Positions 35,254 to 46,690 of a stretch of DNA of 64,000 bases are shown here, in pieces. The notes under the pieces are model-generated. The model did no database searches. It was not told the DNA's origin and saw only the letters and a list, made by a program, of their open reading frames with translations. The translations under genes were made by a program, and so were the position numbers. Position 1 is the stretch's first letter. Every line of letters begins with the position of its first letter. Origin of the DNA: Varanus komodoensis (lineage: Eukaryota; Chordata; Lepidosauria; Squamata; Varanidae); the NCBI RefSeq assembly GCF_004798865.1, contig NW_025335409.1, forward strand, positions 15,313,591 through 15,377,590, in the 5' to 3' direction.

Positions 35254-35971
35254 GATTTTTACCCCTGGTACTTATTTGACCATACCAAATGTATTTGCTG
35301 TCTGGTCTTTCCTCATAACAGGATACAGCTGCTACAACTTTGCTTTGCATCAGGATCATTGTTGCCAGTGTTATGGTTTGCACGGCTGATAGAACAATAA
35401 ATTATGGGAACTGAAGTCACAAGCCCAGCTAGCATGGAATCAAGGAACAATGTGAGGGCATGCTATTGGATTTATTTTTCTTAAAAAGGTGAGTTTAAGC
35501 CAGTACTCTCCAAACTTTTAAGGGCCACCAACATAGACTATAGGACTTACTTTTTCAATGCCCTATTTGCCTGACTTTCTCTTTGTGTTATCATTTCTTT
35601 TTCCCTCAGCCATTTCATATACAACAAAAACAATGGGACAGCTGTCTCCCTTTTAATGGGAGTGATTTCTGGATGAAAGAAGAATGTTATGCTTAGGCAT
35701 AATGGAAAATTAGGATCAAACCACATAGGATGTTCAATGTGTGGTTTGCACTTATACAAGACCTTTGTGAGTGGGGCTGCCAAGCAATTTCTGCCAGACA
35801 TGAAGTGCAACTGAAAGGACAAGGAGCTGTTTAGGGACCCTCTCCACATATCCCAGAAGGAACAGCAAGAGGGGCAGGCCGATCTATGTTCAGGGAGAGA
35901 AACCCACTGGACAGTTCTGCTGACTTGACTACCCTCTGTCCTTTGCCACATGCCAGAACAAAGTGTATCAT

Positions 35972-37308
35972 GCTGCTTTTGTTGTTGTTGTTAGTCGTGA
36001 AGTCGTGTCCGACACATCACAATCCTATGGACAACATTCCTCCAGGCCTTCCTGTCCTCCACCATCTCCCAGAGTCCACTTACGTAAGCTGACACCAACT
36101 GCTTCAGTGACTCCATCTAGCCACCTCATTCTCTGTCGTTCCCTTCTTCTTTTGCCATCTATTGTTCCTAGCATTACTCTTCTCCAGGGAGTCCTTCCTT
36201 CTCATTAAGTGGCCAAAGTATTTGAGTTTCATCTTCAGGGTCTGGCCTTCTAAAGGGCAGTCAGGGTTGATCTCCTCAAGGACTGACCGGTTTGATCACC
36301 TTGCTGACCAGGGGACGCGCAGGAGTCTCCACCAGCACCACAATTCAAAGGCCTCAATTCTTTGGCGCTCAGCCTTCCTTATGGTCCAGCTTTCACAGCC
36401 ATACATTGCAAATGGGAAAACCATAGCCTTGACTATATGCACTTTTGTCGGCAGGGTGATGTCTCTGCTTTTTAGTATGCTGTTTGGATTTGCCATAGCT
36501 TTCCTCCCAAGGAGCGTCCTTTAATTTCTTGGCTGCAGTCCCCATCTGCGGTGATCTTGGAGCCGAGGAGAATAAAATCTGTCACTACCTCCATTTCTTC
36601 CCCATCTATTTGTCAGGAAGTGAGAGGACTGGATGCCATGATCTTAGTTTTCGTAATGTTGAGTTTCAAGCCAACTTTTGCACTCTCCTCCTTCACCCGC
36701 ATCAAGAGGCTCTTTAGTTTCTCTTCACTTTCTGCCATGAGAGTGGTATCATCTGCATATCTGAGGTGGTTCTTTTCCCCAGCAATCTTAATTCCAACTG
36801 GTGATTCATCTAGCCCCACCTTTCTCATGATGTGCTCTGCATATAAGTTAAATAGGCAGGGTGACAGCATACAGCCTTGCCAAACTCCTTTCACATTTTG
36901 AACCAATCAGTGGTTCCATGTCCAGTTCCCACTGATGCTTCTTGACCCGGGTAAAGGTTTCTCAAGAGAGAAATAAGATGGTCTGGTACTCCCATCTCTT
37001 GAAGAACTTGCCGCAATTTGTTGTGATCAACATAATCAAAGGCTTTAGCATAGTCAGTGAAGCAGAAGTAGATGTTTTTCTGGAACTACCTAGCTTTCTC
37101 CATGATCCAGCGTATGTTGGCAATTTGATCTCTAGTTCTTCTCCCTCTTCGAAACCCTGCCTGTACTTCTGGTAGTTCTCAGTCCACATACTGCTGGAGC
37201 CTAGCTTGTAGGATTTTGAGCATAACTCTGCTAGCATGTGAAATGAGTGCAATGGTGTGGTAGTTTGAACATACTTTGGCATTGCCCTTCTTTGGGATCA
37301 GAATCATG
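35972..37308 (-). mobile_element. RTE-BovB LINE, 5'-truncated, minus strand
   Basis: The same family as 26487-28712, here in the sense of FRMD4A. It begins on the plus strand with the tail complement (gttgttgttgttagtcg, aagtcgtgtccgac) and extends to the region equivalent to IPKKGNAK in the RT. RT pieces visible on the minus strand include GVWQGCMLSPCLFNLYAEH and RYADDT at about 36613-36906. It carries more stops and indels than the other copy and is older or less constrained. It is 5'-truncated at about 1.3 kb, as is common for target-primed reverse transcription. Confidence 0.92.
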
Positions 37309-37315
37309 CTGCTAC

Positions 37316-37547
37316 TTGTGAGTAAACAACAGGGAAGTGCCACAGAAAGCAGAATGGCTCAATTGATTCCCCTTCTGGTCCTTGTCCCTTGTGCTGTTTA
37401 CTCATGTGTCAGTGGCAGGAAAGAAAAGCAGCCTTTTGCTAGCCATGGGGTGGAGAGTGACAGCGGTCCCCCTTTTCTCAATCTGGCTTGCCAAAGGTAT
37501 TTTTTGAAGTGTTTTTGCAAGTTGGGAATGCCTTTTTGGCAAGCCAG
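37316..37547. repeat. Two nested-style inverted repeats
   Basis: The first pair is gtgagtaaacaacaggga near 37319 with tcccttgtgctgtttactca near 37385. The second pair is tctggcttgccaaaggtat near 37482 with gcctttttggcaagccag near 37530. They lie just beyond the truncated end of the BovB copy. Origin unknown. Confidence 0.6.
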
Positions 37548-39919
37548 TGAGAAAGGGAAATGATGGGAGAACCTGCAACTGTGCACTATCTCCGACTGGG
37601 CTCTGCTGCCGATAAGATTCTTGCTACTCCTGCTCATGTGGGAGCTGCAGTGGGGAAATCCACTGAGCAGTGCTGCTCTTCTCCCAGCACTCGTCAGCTA
37701 ATCACCTGCTCTTTAGGGCAGGAGGTAGGAAGAACAGAAGTGACAGCTGTGCCAAATGGAAGCTGTCATGGGCCACTCTTGCCAAGTGGCTCAATAGTCT
37801 CGGCGTCAGTACTGCCAGGAGTTTTGGTTTCCAGTCCGGATAGCACCATAAGTAGTTGTGCTGCTGAGAAACCATGCCACAGACCCTTGTTTCTGTGCAT
37901 GGTGCCTCAAAACCAAATTTGCTATGTGGAAATGCCACAACAGGGTTCAGAGGTAAACAACCGCCATTGCATTTCATGCTGTGTGAACCCAGCCAAAAGA
38001 TGTTGTGTGCAAAGTACCCAACAACAAAAGGATGCTAAGAGACAAGGCAGCTGGAAGTGTAGACACAGCCTTGTCATCTGAATTATGTATGGTAAGTATT
38101 TTTAGGTTTAATGTCCCCCTTTTTCCACAAATAGGAAGCAGCTTTTTTACCTTGCAATCTTTGCTACTCAGAAGTGTTTGAGAGTTTCAGTAGAGATTTT
38201 TCTCCCTTTTAACTCACTGCATAGTGATTTGAGTGCATGTATCCTCTGCTGATGGTGACTAGATCAAGCAGAGATGATTTATTTCCAGTGGACCTATTGT
38301 TCTAGCAGTACTGATTCTTGCACAGCAGAGGACACATCCAGCAGCACCATTCCCAGCTGCCACAGATAAGCTGCCTAGGTCCAGTTATCAACAGAGCCAG
38401 CCTTGGGAATTTGATTGTGACAGATAAACAATTAGGACATTTGGTTGATCCAATCTGAATAACAGGAAGTTTGCTGTCTCCCCTCCCTGAAGTGCCAAAT
38501 AACTAATCATAAGGATGTCTGGGAAGGTATTTGAGTGATAATACATTCCCAAACTGGGCAATAGCAGCTTTTTTAGAGGTCTGCTACAATAGGTAAATGC
38601 ATAGCTTATTTAAGAAGAAGTGATGATTGCCAACAGTTTAGATGACTTTTTAAAAGTCTGAGACAAATTCATGGAGGAATGGAGGTCTATGAACAGCTAA
38701 ATGGAAATTTCATGTTAAGAGACAGTATACTCCTAAGTAACAGGTACTTATTTCAGAGAAAAGGGAAGAGCTGCTGCCTGTTTGTGGTGTCCCCAGAGGC
38801 TTCTGGCTAGACTAGATGGGTTTTTACGTTCTTATGCAGTTAGACTTGCATTTACTGCACAAAAGCAAGTTTGCAAATTATGGCATTCTATTATTGAGAT
38901 GATAGGAGCAGGATGACAGTCTGGCAGACAGCCGTACCATTAACATTACTTAAGGTGTGTTTAGGTTTTTAAGTCTTCCTACTTACTTTCTAACCCTTTC
39001 TTCCTTGCCCATTTAGATCAAATCTTGGTGATCCTCTCTATAGCTTCCTGCATTTACATTTCACACCACTGGCTTCCTTCTGTCTTGTCCCCTATGTGTT
39101 TTTCTCTGGCTCTCTCAACTTAACTATTGGATTGAAAGAATAACACTCCTGTCTTCATGGTTTCTTCCTGTGTGCTGAGTTAATCTGTCACTCCTCTCTT
39201 TTTAAATGCTTCCCTAATGCCTACTTCTGCAAACAACATGCGCTTTATCTTTACAAATTTCCTTCCTGCCTTGCACTGTTCCCCAATGCATTCTTTTTTT
39301 TAGTTTAGACTGCAAAAAATGGCTTGACACTGAGTCTTATATGCATCCATAAAGATCTACATCTCTGATGCTTAGTTAATGACATATGCATAACTGAACA
39401 CAGTTCAAATGTCAGCTCCTAATTGTCCATCCACAGCCCATATCTGCCCATGCATTTTTCTGCTGCACATGTCTCAGCACTTATTTATCAAATATGAGTA
39501 CAACCACATACTACATTTACCCTGACTTAGCTGCATGGCTTCCCTCATAAAATCCTGGAAATTGTCAGTGAGGAGGCTGAACATTCTCTGTTAAGATTCT
39601 TAGCAGCCCCACTCAATAACTATACTTCCCAGATTTCCTGAGGAGAGAGTGTTCCAATTAAACCAATTCTATACTTGGCACAATCTTACACTTGGGATAC
39701 CCTTGCTGAAAACCTAAACAACATGATGAAAATCTTGCTACACCAGTATAGCACCAGATGCATGGTTTCATGACAGATACAAGAGCACAGGGCCAATATG
39801 CCCAGGAACTATGATTTTTACATGCATGTCTACTGAGTTAGATAAAAGATGCACTAAGAACAGCAGCAGAAATGTTGCTAGGTATGTCTCTAGCAAGTGT
39901 CAAGTGCAGTATCTGACCT

Positions 39920-39985
39920 TAGGTTAGCTTCCCCAAACAGTCATCCTCCAGTGCATCTGGAGGACACCAAGTTGGAGAAAGTCAC
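39920..39985. repeat. Palindromic MITE-like repeat (copy 7, centre lost)
   Basis: Only the two outer arms remain: cttccccaaacagtcatcc and ggacaccaagttggagaaag, joined through tccagtgcatctgga. Confidence 0.5.
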
Positions 39986-39999
39986 TCCAGTAGATTATA

Positions 40000-40085
40000 T
40001 CATTATTTTTAAATATTTATATCCCACTTTTCCACTTTGAAAGCAGCTATATTTTTCGTTACATCAAGCACACACATTAAAAATG
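40000..40085 (-). repeat. LINE tail remnant
   Basis: The segment aaatatttatatcccac followed by ttttccactttgaaagcag matches the tttatatcccgc LINE tail motif in a degenerate form. Confidence 0.4.
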
Positions 40086-40104
40086 GGGTGCTAAAGTTAA
40101 AGTA

Positions 40105-40210
40105 CCTTCGTATACTTGATTACCTTATACTGTGCCAGACCACTGGTCTGTCTCATTTTGTCGACTTTGACTGGCAGCTCCTTTCTAGATTGCATGCCCT
40201 GAATCCTGGG
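40105..40210 (-). repeat. tRNA-derived SINE 3' fragment
   Basis: The plus strand reads ccttatactgtgccagacc, actggtctgtctcatttt and gactttgactggcagctcc. This is the reverse complement of the 3' half of the SINE seen at 61129-61305. Confidence 0.65.
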
Positions 40211-40540
40211 AGAAGCCCATCGTTGTCTCATGACTGCCAAGCAGCTGGGCAGCGCTTCTCCAGCCAGCCACAGGAGCCTCTCTAGTTACCGACCAAAGTC
40301 ACTGCCTGTGTCAAGGACATGCCACTCACCTGTGGCACTTCCCCCGCTTGGATCCAGCAACTTCCTATGATGTGTGCCACTCCACATGCTAAGGCTTCCA
40401 CGCTATACATACTTACCTGGGAGAAAGGTCCCATTGAACTCAAAAGGACCTACTTTCAAGAAGAGGTGCATATAAGGACAAAAGGACAGAAGCCTGTCAA
40501 GGTACACTTTGAGAGATGACAGGACAAAAGATATACTCAC

Positions 40541-40633
40541 CTGACACAGAAGTACAAAACCACTGGTCCTGACTTTTTGGGGAAGTCATGTTCCAGCACT
40601 CGGCGATCCAACTGAAGCCAATTCAGATGGCCA
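40541..40633 (-). CDS. FRMD4A: FRMD4A coding exon, FERM F1 lobe (GHLNWLQLDRRVLEHDF)
   Basis: The 93-nt exon starts and ends in phase 2. With the AC carried over from the previous exon it reads T-GHLNWLQLDRRVLEHDF, then PKKSGPVVLYFCV, leaving AG for the next junction. The G-x-x-x-W-L-x-L-D-x-R-V-L pattern followed by a hydrophobic VVLYFCV strand is the second half of the FERM F1 lobe. The acceptor is ctctcttaccag and the donor gtgagtat. No stop or frame change is present. The residues match mammalian FRMD4A as I recall it, whereas FRMD4B has QQNWLQLDHRVLDHD here. Introns of 7,275 bp upstream and 9,602 bp downstream separate it from its neighbours. Confidence 0.96.
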
Positions 40634-40969
40634 CTGGTAAGAGAGGAAAACAAAAAATGCTTGGCTCAAATAGCAACAATAGGCATTATTAGACTATTTG
40701 CAATGATTTAGATCATGCCATTGCCTTGCTCCATTCATGCAGTTTTGTGGGGAATCCAGGCAACAGAGTGTCCTACTCATAACCTTCCTGTTTTCCCACC
40801 ACTTCTTCTTTACTAGAAAAAATCCATTAAGGAGAAAAAAGCAGAATTGCTGCATGATACTTCCCAACTGGTAGTGCTAAAAGACATCCATCTGGTTTTC
40901 ATTTTATTATTGTTACAGTGTGAATAACTTTTTCCTTTTTTCCTCTGGTGAAGAAACAAAGGCAGCTTC

Positions 40970-41160
40970 CATAGTTCTCCTTCACTCCATTGCTATCCTC
41001 TGAACAACAACCTTGTATAGTAGTTTAGGCTGACAATGTGTGACTGGCCTGAATTCACCCAATGAGCTCCATGACTCAGTGGGGACCAGATTCTGGATCT
41101 TCCAGGTTTCCAGTCCAGCACTCTAACATTGGCTCTCTAACCACTAGATGCACCCTAAGA
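40970..41160 (-). repeat. MIR/CORE-like SINE remnant
   Basis: The segments ctgaacaacaaccttg, gtgtgactggcctgaattc, agctccatgactcag and ctctctaaccactagatgc are the reverse complement of a MIR-type SINE, including its tRNA-like head (agtggttagag). It abuts the L2-like tail at 41160, a common juxtaposition because such SINEs borrow the L2 3' end. Confidence 0.65.
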
Positions 41161-41730
41161 AAGATTGATTGACTGATTGCATTTGTACGCCACCCCATAG
41201 CTCATGGGCGCTCTGGGCAGCTTGTATAGCATACATAGCACATCAGCTGACATAAAAATAATAAGTAAACAATAACAGCTAAAAACTGCATAAAATCATA
41301 CTAATATAAAGTACAAAAACAAGAGGATAAACAATAATCCAAACAACAATAAAACAAGCAGTGAAAAAACAAAAGAAAACATAATTCTAAAAACAAAGAA
41401 TGAATAAATAAAAAGGTGTTTACTTGGTGATGAAAACAAAATAATGTGGGTGCCAGTCACACCTCCCTTGGAAGGGAATTCCAAAGGTGAAGTGCAATAA
41501 CAGAGAAGGCCCTTTTCCTAGCTAATTTCCCCCTCACTTCATTGGGGGAGGGGGGTCACGAAGGACAGCCTCTGTTGATGATCTGAGTGGTCTGGTAGGG
41601 ATATATGGATACAGGCGTTCCTGTAGATATCCCAGCTCCAAGCCGTTTAAGGTGTTATATGTTAGTCTGAGCACTTTGAATTGGGCCCAGGCAGTAACAG
41701 GCAGCCAATGCAGTTGGCAGAGGAAAATGA
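41160..41730 (-). mobile_element. L2-like LINE, end of ORF2 and 3' UTR
   Basis: The minus strand at about 41630-41715 reads QLHWLPVTAWAQFKVL then RLTYNTLNGLELGYL, the conserved segment after the RT domain in L2-type LINEs. It is followed by traces of the RPLRSS and FG(I)PFQG motifs near 41460-41620. At 41160-41400 comes the A-rich 3' UTR whose plus strand reads tttgtacgccaccccatag. It contains a 62-codon hydrophobic open frame that is an artefact of AT-rich DNA. Confidence 0.75.
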
Positions 41731-42399
41731 CACAGAAAAGCTAGGTGACCATGTGGTATTTGGGAAATACACACATCATTGCAGTGGAGAAGGCGGCGAT
41801 ATCATTTTAGGCACAAATGTTTAACATATAAACCTGTCAGAGTACGAATGGAAGATGTACAATGAGAAAAGGGAGCACCAAACAGATAAGAGTTTTGTTC
41901 TTTACTCTAGCTGTGCCACCCTTGGTGTGACCATACAATTGAAAGCCTGTCAGGTTTTCCATTAAAAGTCGTTAATGCAAGGAGTTTATACAAGAACTGT
42001 AATATTTCACGTCAGGCTAAAACAGAGCCAAACAATGCTTCAGACATTTTATTTGCCACCCAGTACGTCTGGAACAGCCTTGTAAATTGAGCCTGCCAAG
42101 CTGCCTTTCAGGAGAGTTTTTGAAAGTGCTGCTGCTTCTGCCTTGCACACTCACATGTGCACACACATGGAATAAACTGTAGTTACTACATGCTGCTCTC
42201 AGTTTGACATAGCGATACTATTTTGTCCCATTTCTCCAGTAAAGCTAACAACAGCCAATCTTTCTTCCCACACTGCTGAAGTTGTGGCAGAGAGGTTTTT
42301 TTATCCCCTGCCTAGTCAGAGGCACTGGGCAGAAAAAAGCATGTTATTTGTGTGCACAACATAGGAAGATGAGGGCATGCAGGGATGCATGAACATTAG

Positions 42400-42465
42400 A
42401 TGTCACCTTACACTACATCAGACCCTTAATTCATCGAACCCAGTACTATCTAGTTCTCAGGAATC
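42400..42465 (-). repeat. tRNA-derived SINE fragment
   Basis: The segment accttacactacatcagacc followed by tcgaacccagtactatct is a short reverse-complement piece of the same SINE family. Degenerate. Confidence 0.4.
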
Positions 42466-42529
42466 ACGTACAGCTCTTTGCCAGCACTGCTGCTAAGTTA
42501 GGAAATTAAATTGAAACCCTTTGATGCAA

Positions 42530-42715
42530 AGTAAGCCTTGTTTATTAATTATATTTACATCTGACTTTTCTCCCATTGTGAAACTCAAGGGGGCTAAATG
42601 TGGTTCCCAGGTGGTCTCCCCTCCAGGCTCAGACCAGCCCCAGACCTGCTTAGTTTCAATATGGTGGGTGTCTTATATACCTCAGACCATACCCTTCACA
42701 GAACTGTTATTCCCC
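42530..42715 (-). repeat. SINE/LINE composite remnant
   Basis: The segments catctgacttttctcccatt, ggtggtctcccctccagg, and gaccagccccagacctgctt are a recurrent reptile interspersed-repeat sequence in reverse complement. Exact family uncertain. Confidence 0.45.
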
Positions 42716-44160
42716 TCCTGCATTAACAGGACGTTGTGCTGCATGTAGTGAATATGTGTTCTCTGCAGCTAGACTCTGGATGGGTCAGACAGGACATAAA
42801 AAGGCAACTATGCAGCCTACAGTTTCTGGGTACCAAAGAAGAGATAAGCTGATTCTCTGATTGGAATATTTTGGTTGTGTAGACCCACTTCCACCTGTGA
42901 TCTGTAATGGTCACAGTAAATGAGTTGGTCTGGCTGGTCCTCAATGTAGGGATCTGTTTCTTGCGTGGATTGTGTACACTCACCCCCTTGCCCTTTGTCT
43001 CTGTTCCTTGACTGACCCACAAAAGCTATTTAATGAAGACAGTAGAGCATAACCCATAAGTATGTATGCCATACTCAGCAGTACTTCTCTAATACCACCA
43101 TCTACTTCAAAGTGGTCTTCAGCCAAATTTCTTCAGTTGCATATTCACTTTACTAGCTTTCACTAGACAGAGACTCTGTTCTCTCCTCTGATGTTTTATG
43201 TATTCTGCATGAATGACAATGAAACCACTTTCTGCAGTATTGAATGTACAGTGTTTTCTTATTGCCAAGCTATTAAGAACATGTGGTCATGGTAACAACG
43301 ATGGTCTAGCATGGATTCTACCAGTGCAAAAACTTTTGGGCAACCTGCTCTTGGCCAGGAAGGAGGGAAGATTATGGTTGTTGCAATCCATGGTGTTTCG
43401 TTTCTGAGTCAATTTTTAAACCCATGCCCATCACTACTATGAAACATGCCTTCAAAGATACATGCACTTTCCCCTCTTCTGATTATCTGACAGTTACTTT
43501 TCATTCCTAGGGCAGGCTTAATTTTTTTAAACCCTATTATATTGACAAAGGTTTTCCAATCACCTAGATGTAGAAGAAAAAGGACCACAATTTATTTGCT
43601 TTTCTTTCAGCTCTTCAGAAGCATAGGTCCACTGTGATGGGGATATAAATGCAAATGTTTTCTGGTATGAGTATTTCATGCATCTGAGGTTTTACTGGGC
43701 CCCCAGTTTCAAATTTCATTACAAACATTTCACTTGGATAGATGTTGATAATGCTGGTGTACCGAGAAGGGAACCAGTGAGACATCCATCGCACAGCATC
43801 CCCTTGCTATTCAAGGCTGCCCCACAACCTTCCCATTTCTTTAAAACCCTGTGCTGTAATTACAAGATCATTGGTCTGTGGGCCCAATCTGACCCTATTA
43901 GTGAAATCTCTTGTGATTATGTCTTTGAGACAGGATCTGTCTCATGACACCTGAGTTAGATGGGAAGGAGGATGAGTTAGCAGACCTTGGGGAACTCTTA
44001 CCTTCCAAAGCTGTTTTTTTCTAGAGATCCCCACTTTAAAAGGCAGAGAACATAGAGGCTATTTAGTGGTTCTATCAGTGCACAGAAATATCCCTGAAAT
44101 TCTAATTAAGAGGTGGGGTGACAGTCGCTAAGTACTTCTTGAATATAAAGTAGGCTGAGC

Positions 44161-44290
44161 AATGTGTATCCCTCCTGATGTTTTGGCCTATAACACCAAT
44201 CATCCCTCACCATCCCTCACTTTGCTTACTAGGGCTAATGGGGGTTGTAGTTCAACACAACTGGAGGGCCACAAGTTGCCTATCCCCAAT
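44161..44290. repeat. Palindromic MITE-like repeat (copy 8)
   Basis: The arms ctcctgatgttttggcc and caatcatccctc on one side pair with gggggttgtagttcaacac and ctggagggccac on the other. Confidence 0.55.
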
Positions 44291-46149
44291 GTAAGGGCTC
44301 AGCTGAGATAGTGAATATTGTCAGTCTGTTGATACCTGGCTTTCCTAGGAGCTCTCCCAGGTCCTGACAAGCCTGAGTCTGGCCTTGCTATCTGCTTGCG
44401 TGGCAGAATGACTCTTGCCAAAACTCAGTCTAAACCACGCTTCCCTTGAAGTCTGGCAGAACCAGGTCTCTTTTCTGCTGAATTAACTCTGTTAGCTGTG
44501 CAGTTGTACAGGTTTAAATCACAGAACATCCACAGCCCACGACCTGCAGTATAACTTTTTTGGAGACAGCTTGACCTTAAAGGTGATGATTAATGCTGTA
44601 AAATGTTCCTAAGATCTCTAAAACATTTTGCTTTTAAAGCATGACAATCTAATCCTGGTCATGCTGCATGAAATAACGACCCTATATTACCAAAAGGAGA
44701 TATTAAGTCACCAACACAAAGGTTGTTCCTATTGATTTTCTATTCCAGTTGTCATGAGACAGTACAGCTAATGAATGGAAGTCCCCAGTACAAATCATTT
44801 CTAAATAAATTACACCTGCAGAGGTTTTCCTCTTGAGCTGAAGAATTACTTCCATATTATTTTAGGGTTGCCACCACAAACCTCCCATTTCCTTTAAACA
44901 CAGAGTCTAAACCAACATCAATGGATTTCTTCAAGGGTTCTCAAGGGTTTAGATGAATTTTTTAAAGCAAGTCAGGTACTTTTTGATTAATTTTTCAATT
45001 AAAAACAGGACATTTTGAGGTAGAGGTATCTGGAGGCTAATAACTTTTCTTGACTAAACAGCACACTATAAAAATCCCTGCAGCACAGTTGACCAGCATA
45101 TCTCCTCTCTCCTCTGTGGTTGCTGCTGCAACAATTCAGGTCTGTTCAGATGTTTCTGGGCACATGGTTCCAGTAGCAGTATATTTAGCATACCACAACA
45201 TCTTTTGTGAGCTAGACTCCTTGCATGAAAAGCTAATTGTGCAACTCATGGAACAGCATGAGCCAAAGCCCTTGCACAGGTTCTGACTGCCACCAGTGAA
45301 ATTGTGGCAGCACGCTGGGTATGAGATTACACAGAGCCAGCTGATGGGCAGGGATTATCTTACACTGGATGGTTAGCCTAGTGTACAAAGGGTTGCTGTA
45401 TATATGTGATTACTTCCTAGGCCAGCTGTGAGCACAATGAACACAGAGCTCCTTCAGAAAACTGCTAACAGCATTCACAGTGGGCTTGGATTCAGTCTCT
45501 TACGCCTTTTCTTCCCTGCCAAAAAGCAGACAGGCACAACTGAAGGTTCTTCCAAAGGGCAAGTTGATACCACTGGACTGGGGACAAACGGTGTTTTGGG
45601 AGGCATGATCTTTAAGTCACTGGTTGCAGTTCAGCAATGCAACCTCACCTATACAAGGAGGGGTCTCCCTCTGTTAGCCAATGAATAACCTTGAACTCCA
45701 GCCTACAAAGACATCAGTGGAAGCTGTGGGCCTGCAAGGACTTTGGATAGCAGCCCTTGTCAGAATCTAGAACTGGAACAAATGTTTATATATGCAATGA
45801 AAGTGCTGAACTCCAGGTCTGCAGGCCAAATCCAAATCCAATGTTTCGATCTAGCCTTCTGGAGTTCCCCAGAAGTAATGCCTTCTTCCCTGATGCCAAT
45901 TCCTTTCCCAGCCTGACCAATGATCTTTTGGTGGTTTCCTAACTTCTGCATGTTTTGCCCCATTTAAATGGTTGAAATGCCCCCTTTACCTTTGACCTCA
46001 CCTGCCAATGAAATGCAGCCTGAGAGAGCTGCTCCAAAACTAAATCAATTCTTCATCCTGAGAAAATCTGAACACTCCTGATTCACAGCAATCCTCACTT
46101 GTTAATCCTACCTTGCAAAGGTCAGAACAATTTAATATCCACAGTATAA

Positions 46150-46300
46150 CATGCAATGAATGAATATTTGCTTATTTATGACATTTCTGTCCTGCTTCTC
46201 AGCTTAAAGCATGTTACAGACATTTATGTATAAAATATCTGTGCCAAGTAATAAAATAAAGACAAACAAAGCATTCAATAGATATGAATCTGAAATTAGT
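46150..46300 (-). repeat. L2-like 3' tail remnant
   Basis: The TGAA-rich start (gaatgaatatttgcttattt) followed by tgacatttctgtcctgcttc and an A-rich run is the reverse complement of an L2-type 3' end. Confidence 0.5.
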
Positions 46301-46374
46301 TTAAACAGACAAATTCCACATGCTAAATGCAAAATTCAGTTGCAGTTAGAGACATTTTAGCCAGTGAACCAGCA

Positions 46375-46690
46375 CCTTTCTCCTATAGGAGGCTTCCCAG
46401 ATTTTAAGATTGTTGTGGAAGGCCCTTTTCTCAATACCACTGCCATCAGAGGCTCATTTGGAGAAGATACAAAAAAGGACTTCTCTGCAGCCAATCCCAG
46501 GCTCTAGAACTCCTTTTGCCAAAGAAAGCTAGTTGGCTCCCCTCTCTAGTAACTAGGCCTTTGGCATGTAAGCTGGTCTTTTAGAGAACCAAAGTGGTTT
46601 ATAATTAGATGGTGCTGTTCATTTCTGTTATTGCTGAATTTTAAATTTGTCTGCATACCATATTTTAACTGAGATTTTATTCATCTCAAT
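46375..46690 (+). mobile_element. L2-like LINE, end of ORF2 and 3' UTR
   Basis: The plus strand around 46440-46520 reads LRGSFGEDTKKDFSAANP then RLWNSF, matching the RTFSVAAPRLWNSLP segment near the C-terminus of L2-like ORF2. A T-rich 3' UTR follows (ggtttataattag onward). Eroded copy. Confidence 0.65.

Larger units (their letters stand above)
30939..40540 (-). other. FRMD4A: FRMD4A intron between the 40.6- and 30.9-kb exons
   Basis: A 9,602-bp intron in phase 2 (donor gtgagtat, acceptor gtttcccttccag). It contains a sense-oriented, 5'-truncated BovB LINE (35.97-37.31 kb), a (GT)n tract at 35.2 kb, L2 tails at 31.9 and 40.0, palindromic repeats at 31.7, 33.0 and 39.9, and a SINE at 40.1. 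The stretches 33.2-35.2 and 37.6-39.9 kb hold nothing I can identify. Confidence 0.85.

Noticed and set aside
35096-35383. His/Thr repeat open frame
   Set aside because: Product of the (GT)n microsatellite.
41296-41484. Short Phe/Leu-rich membrane-like peptide
   Set aside because: It is AT-rich L2-like 3' UTR read on the minus strand; no start context or homology.
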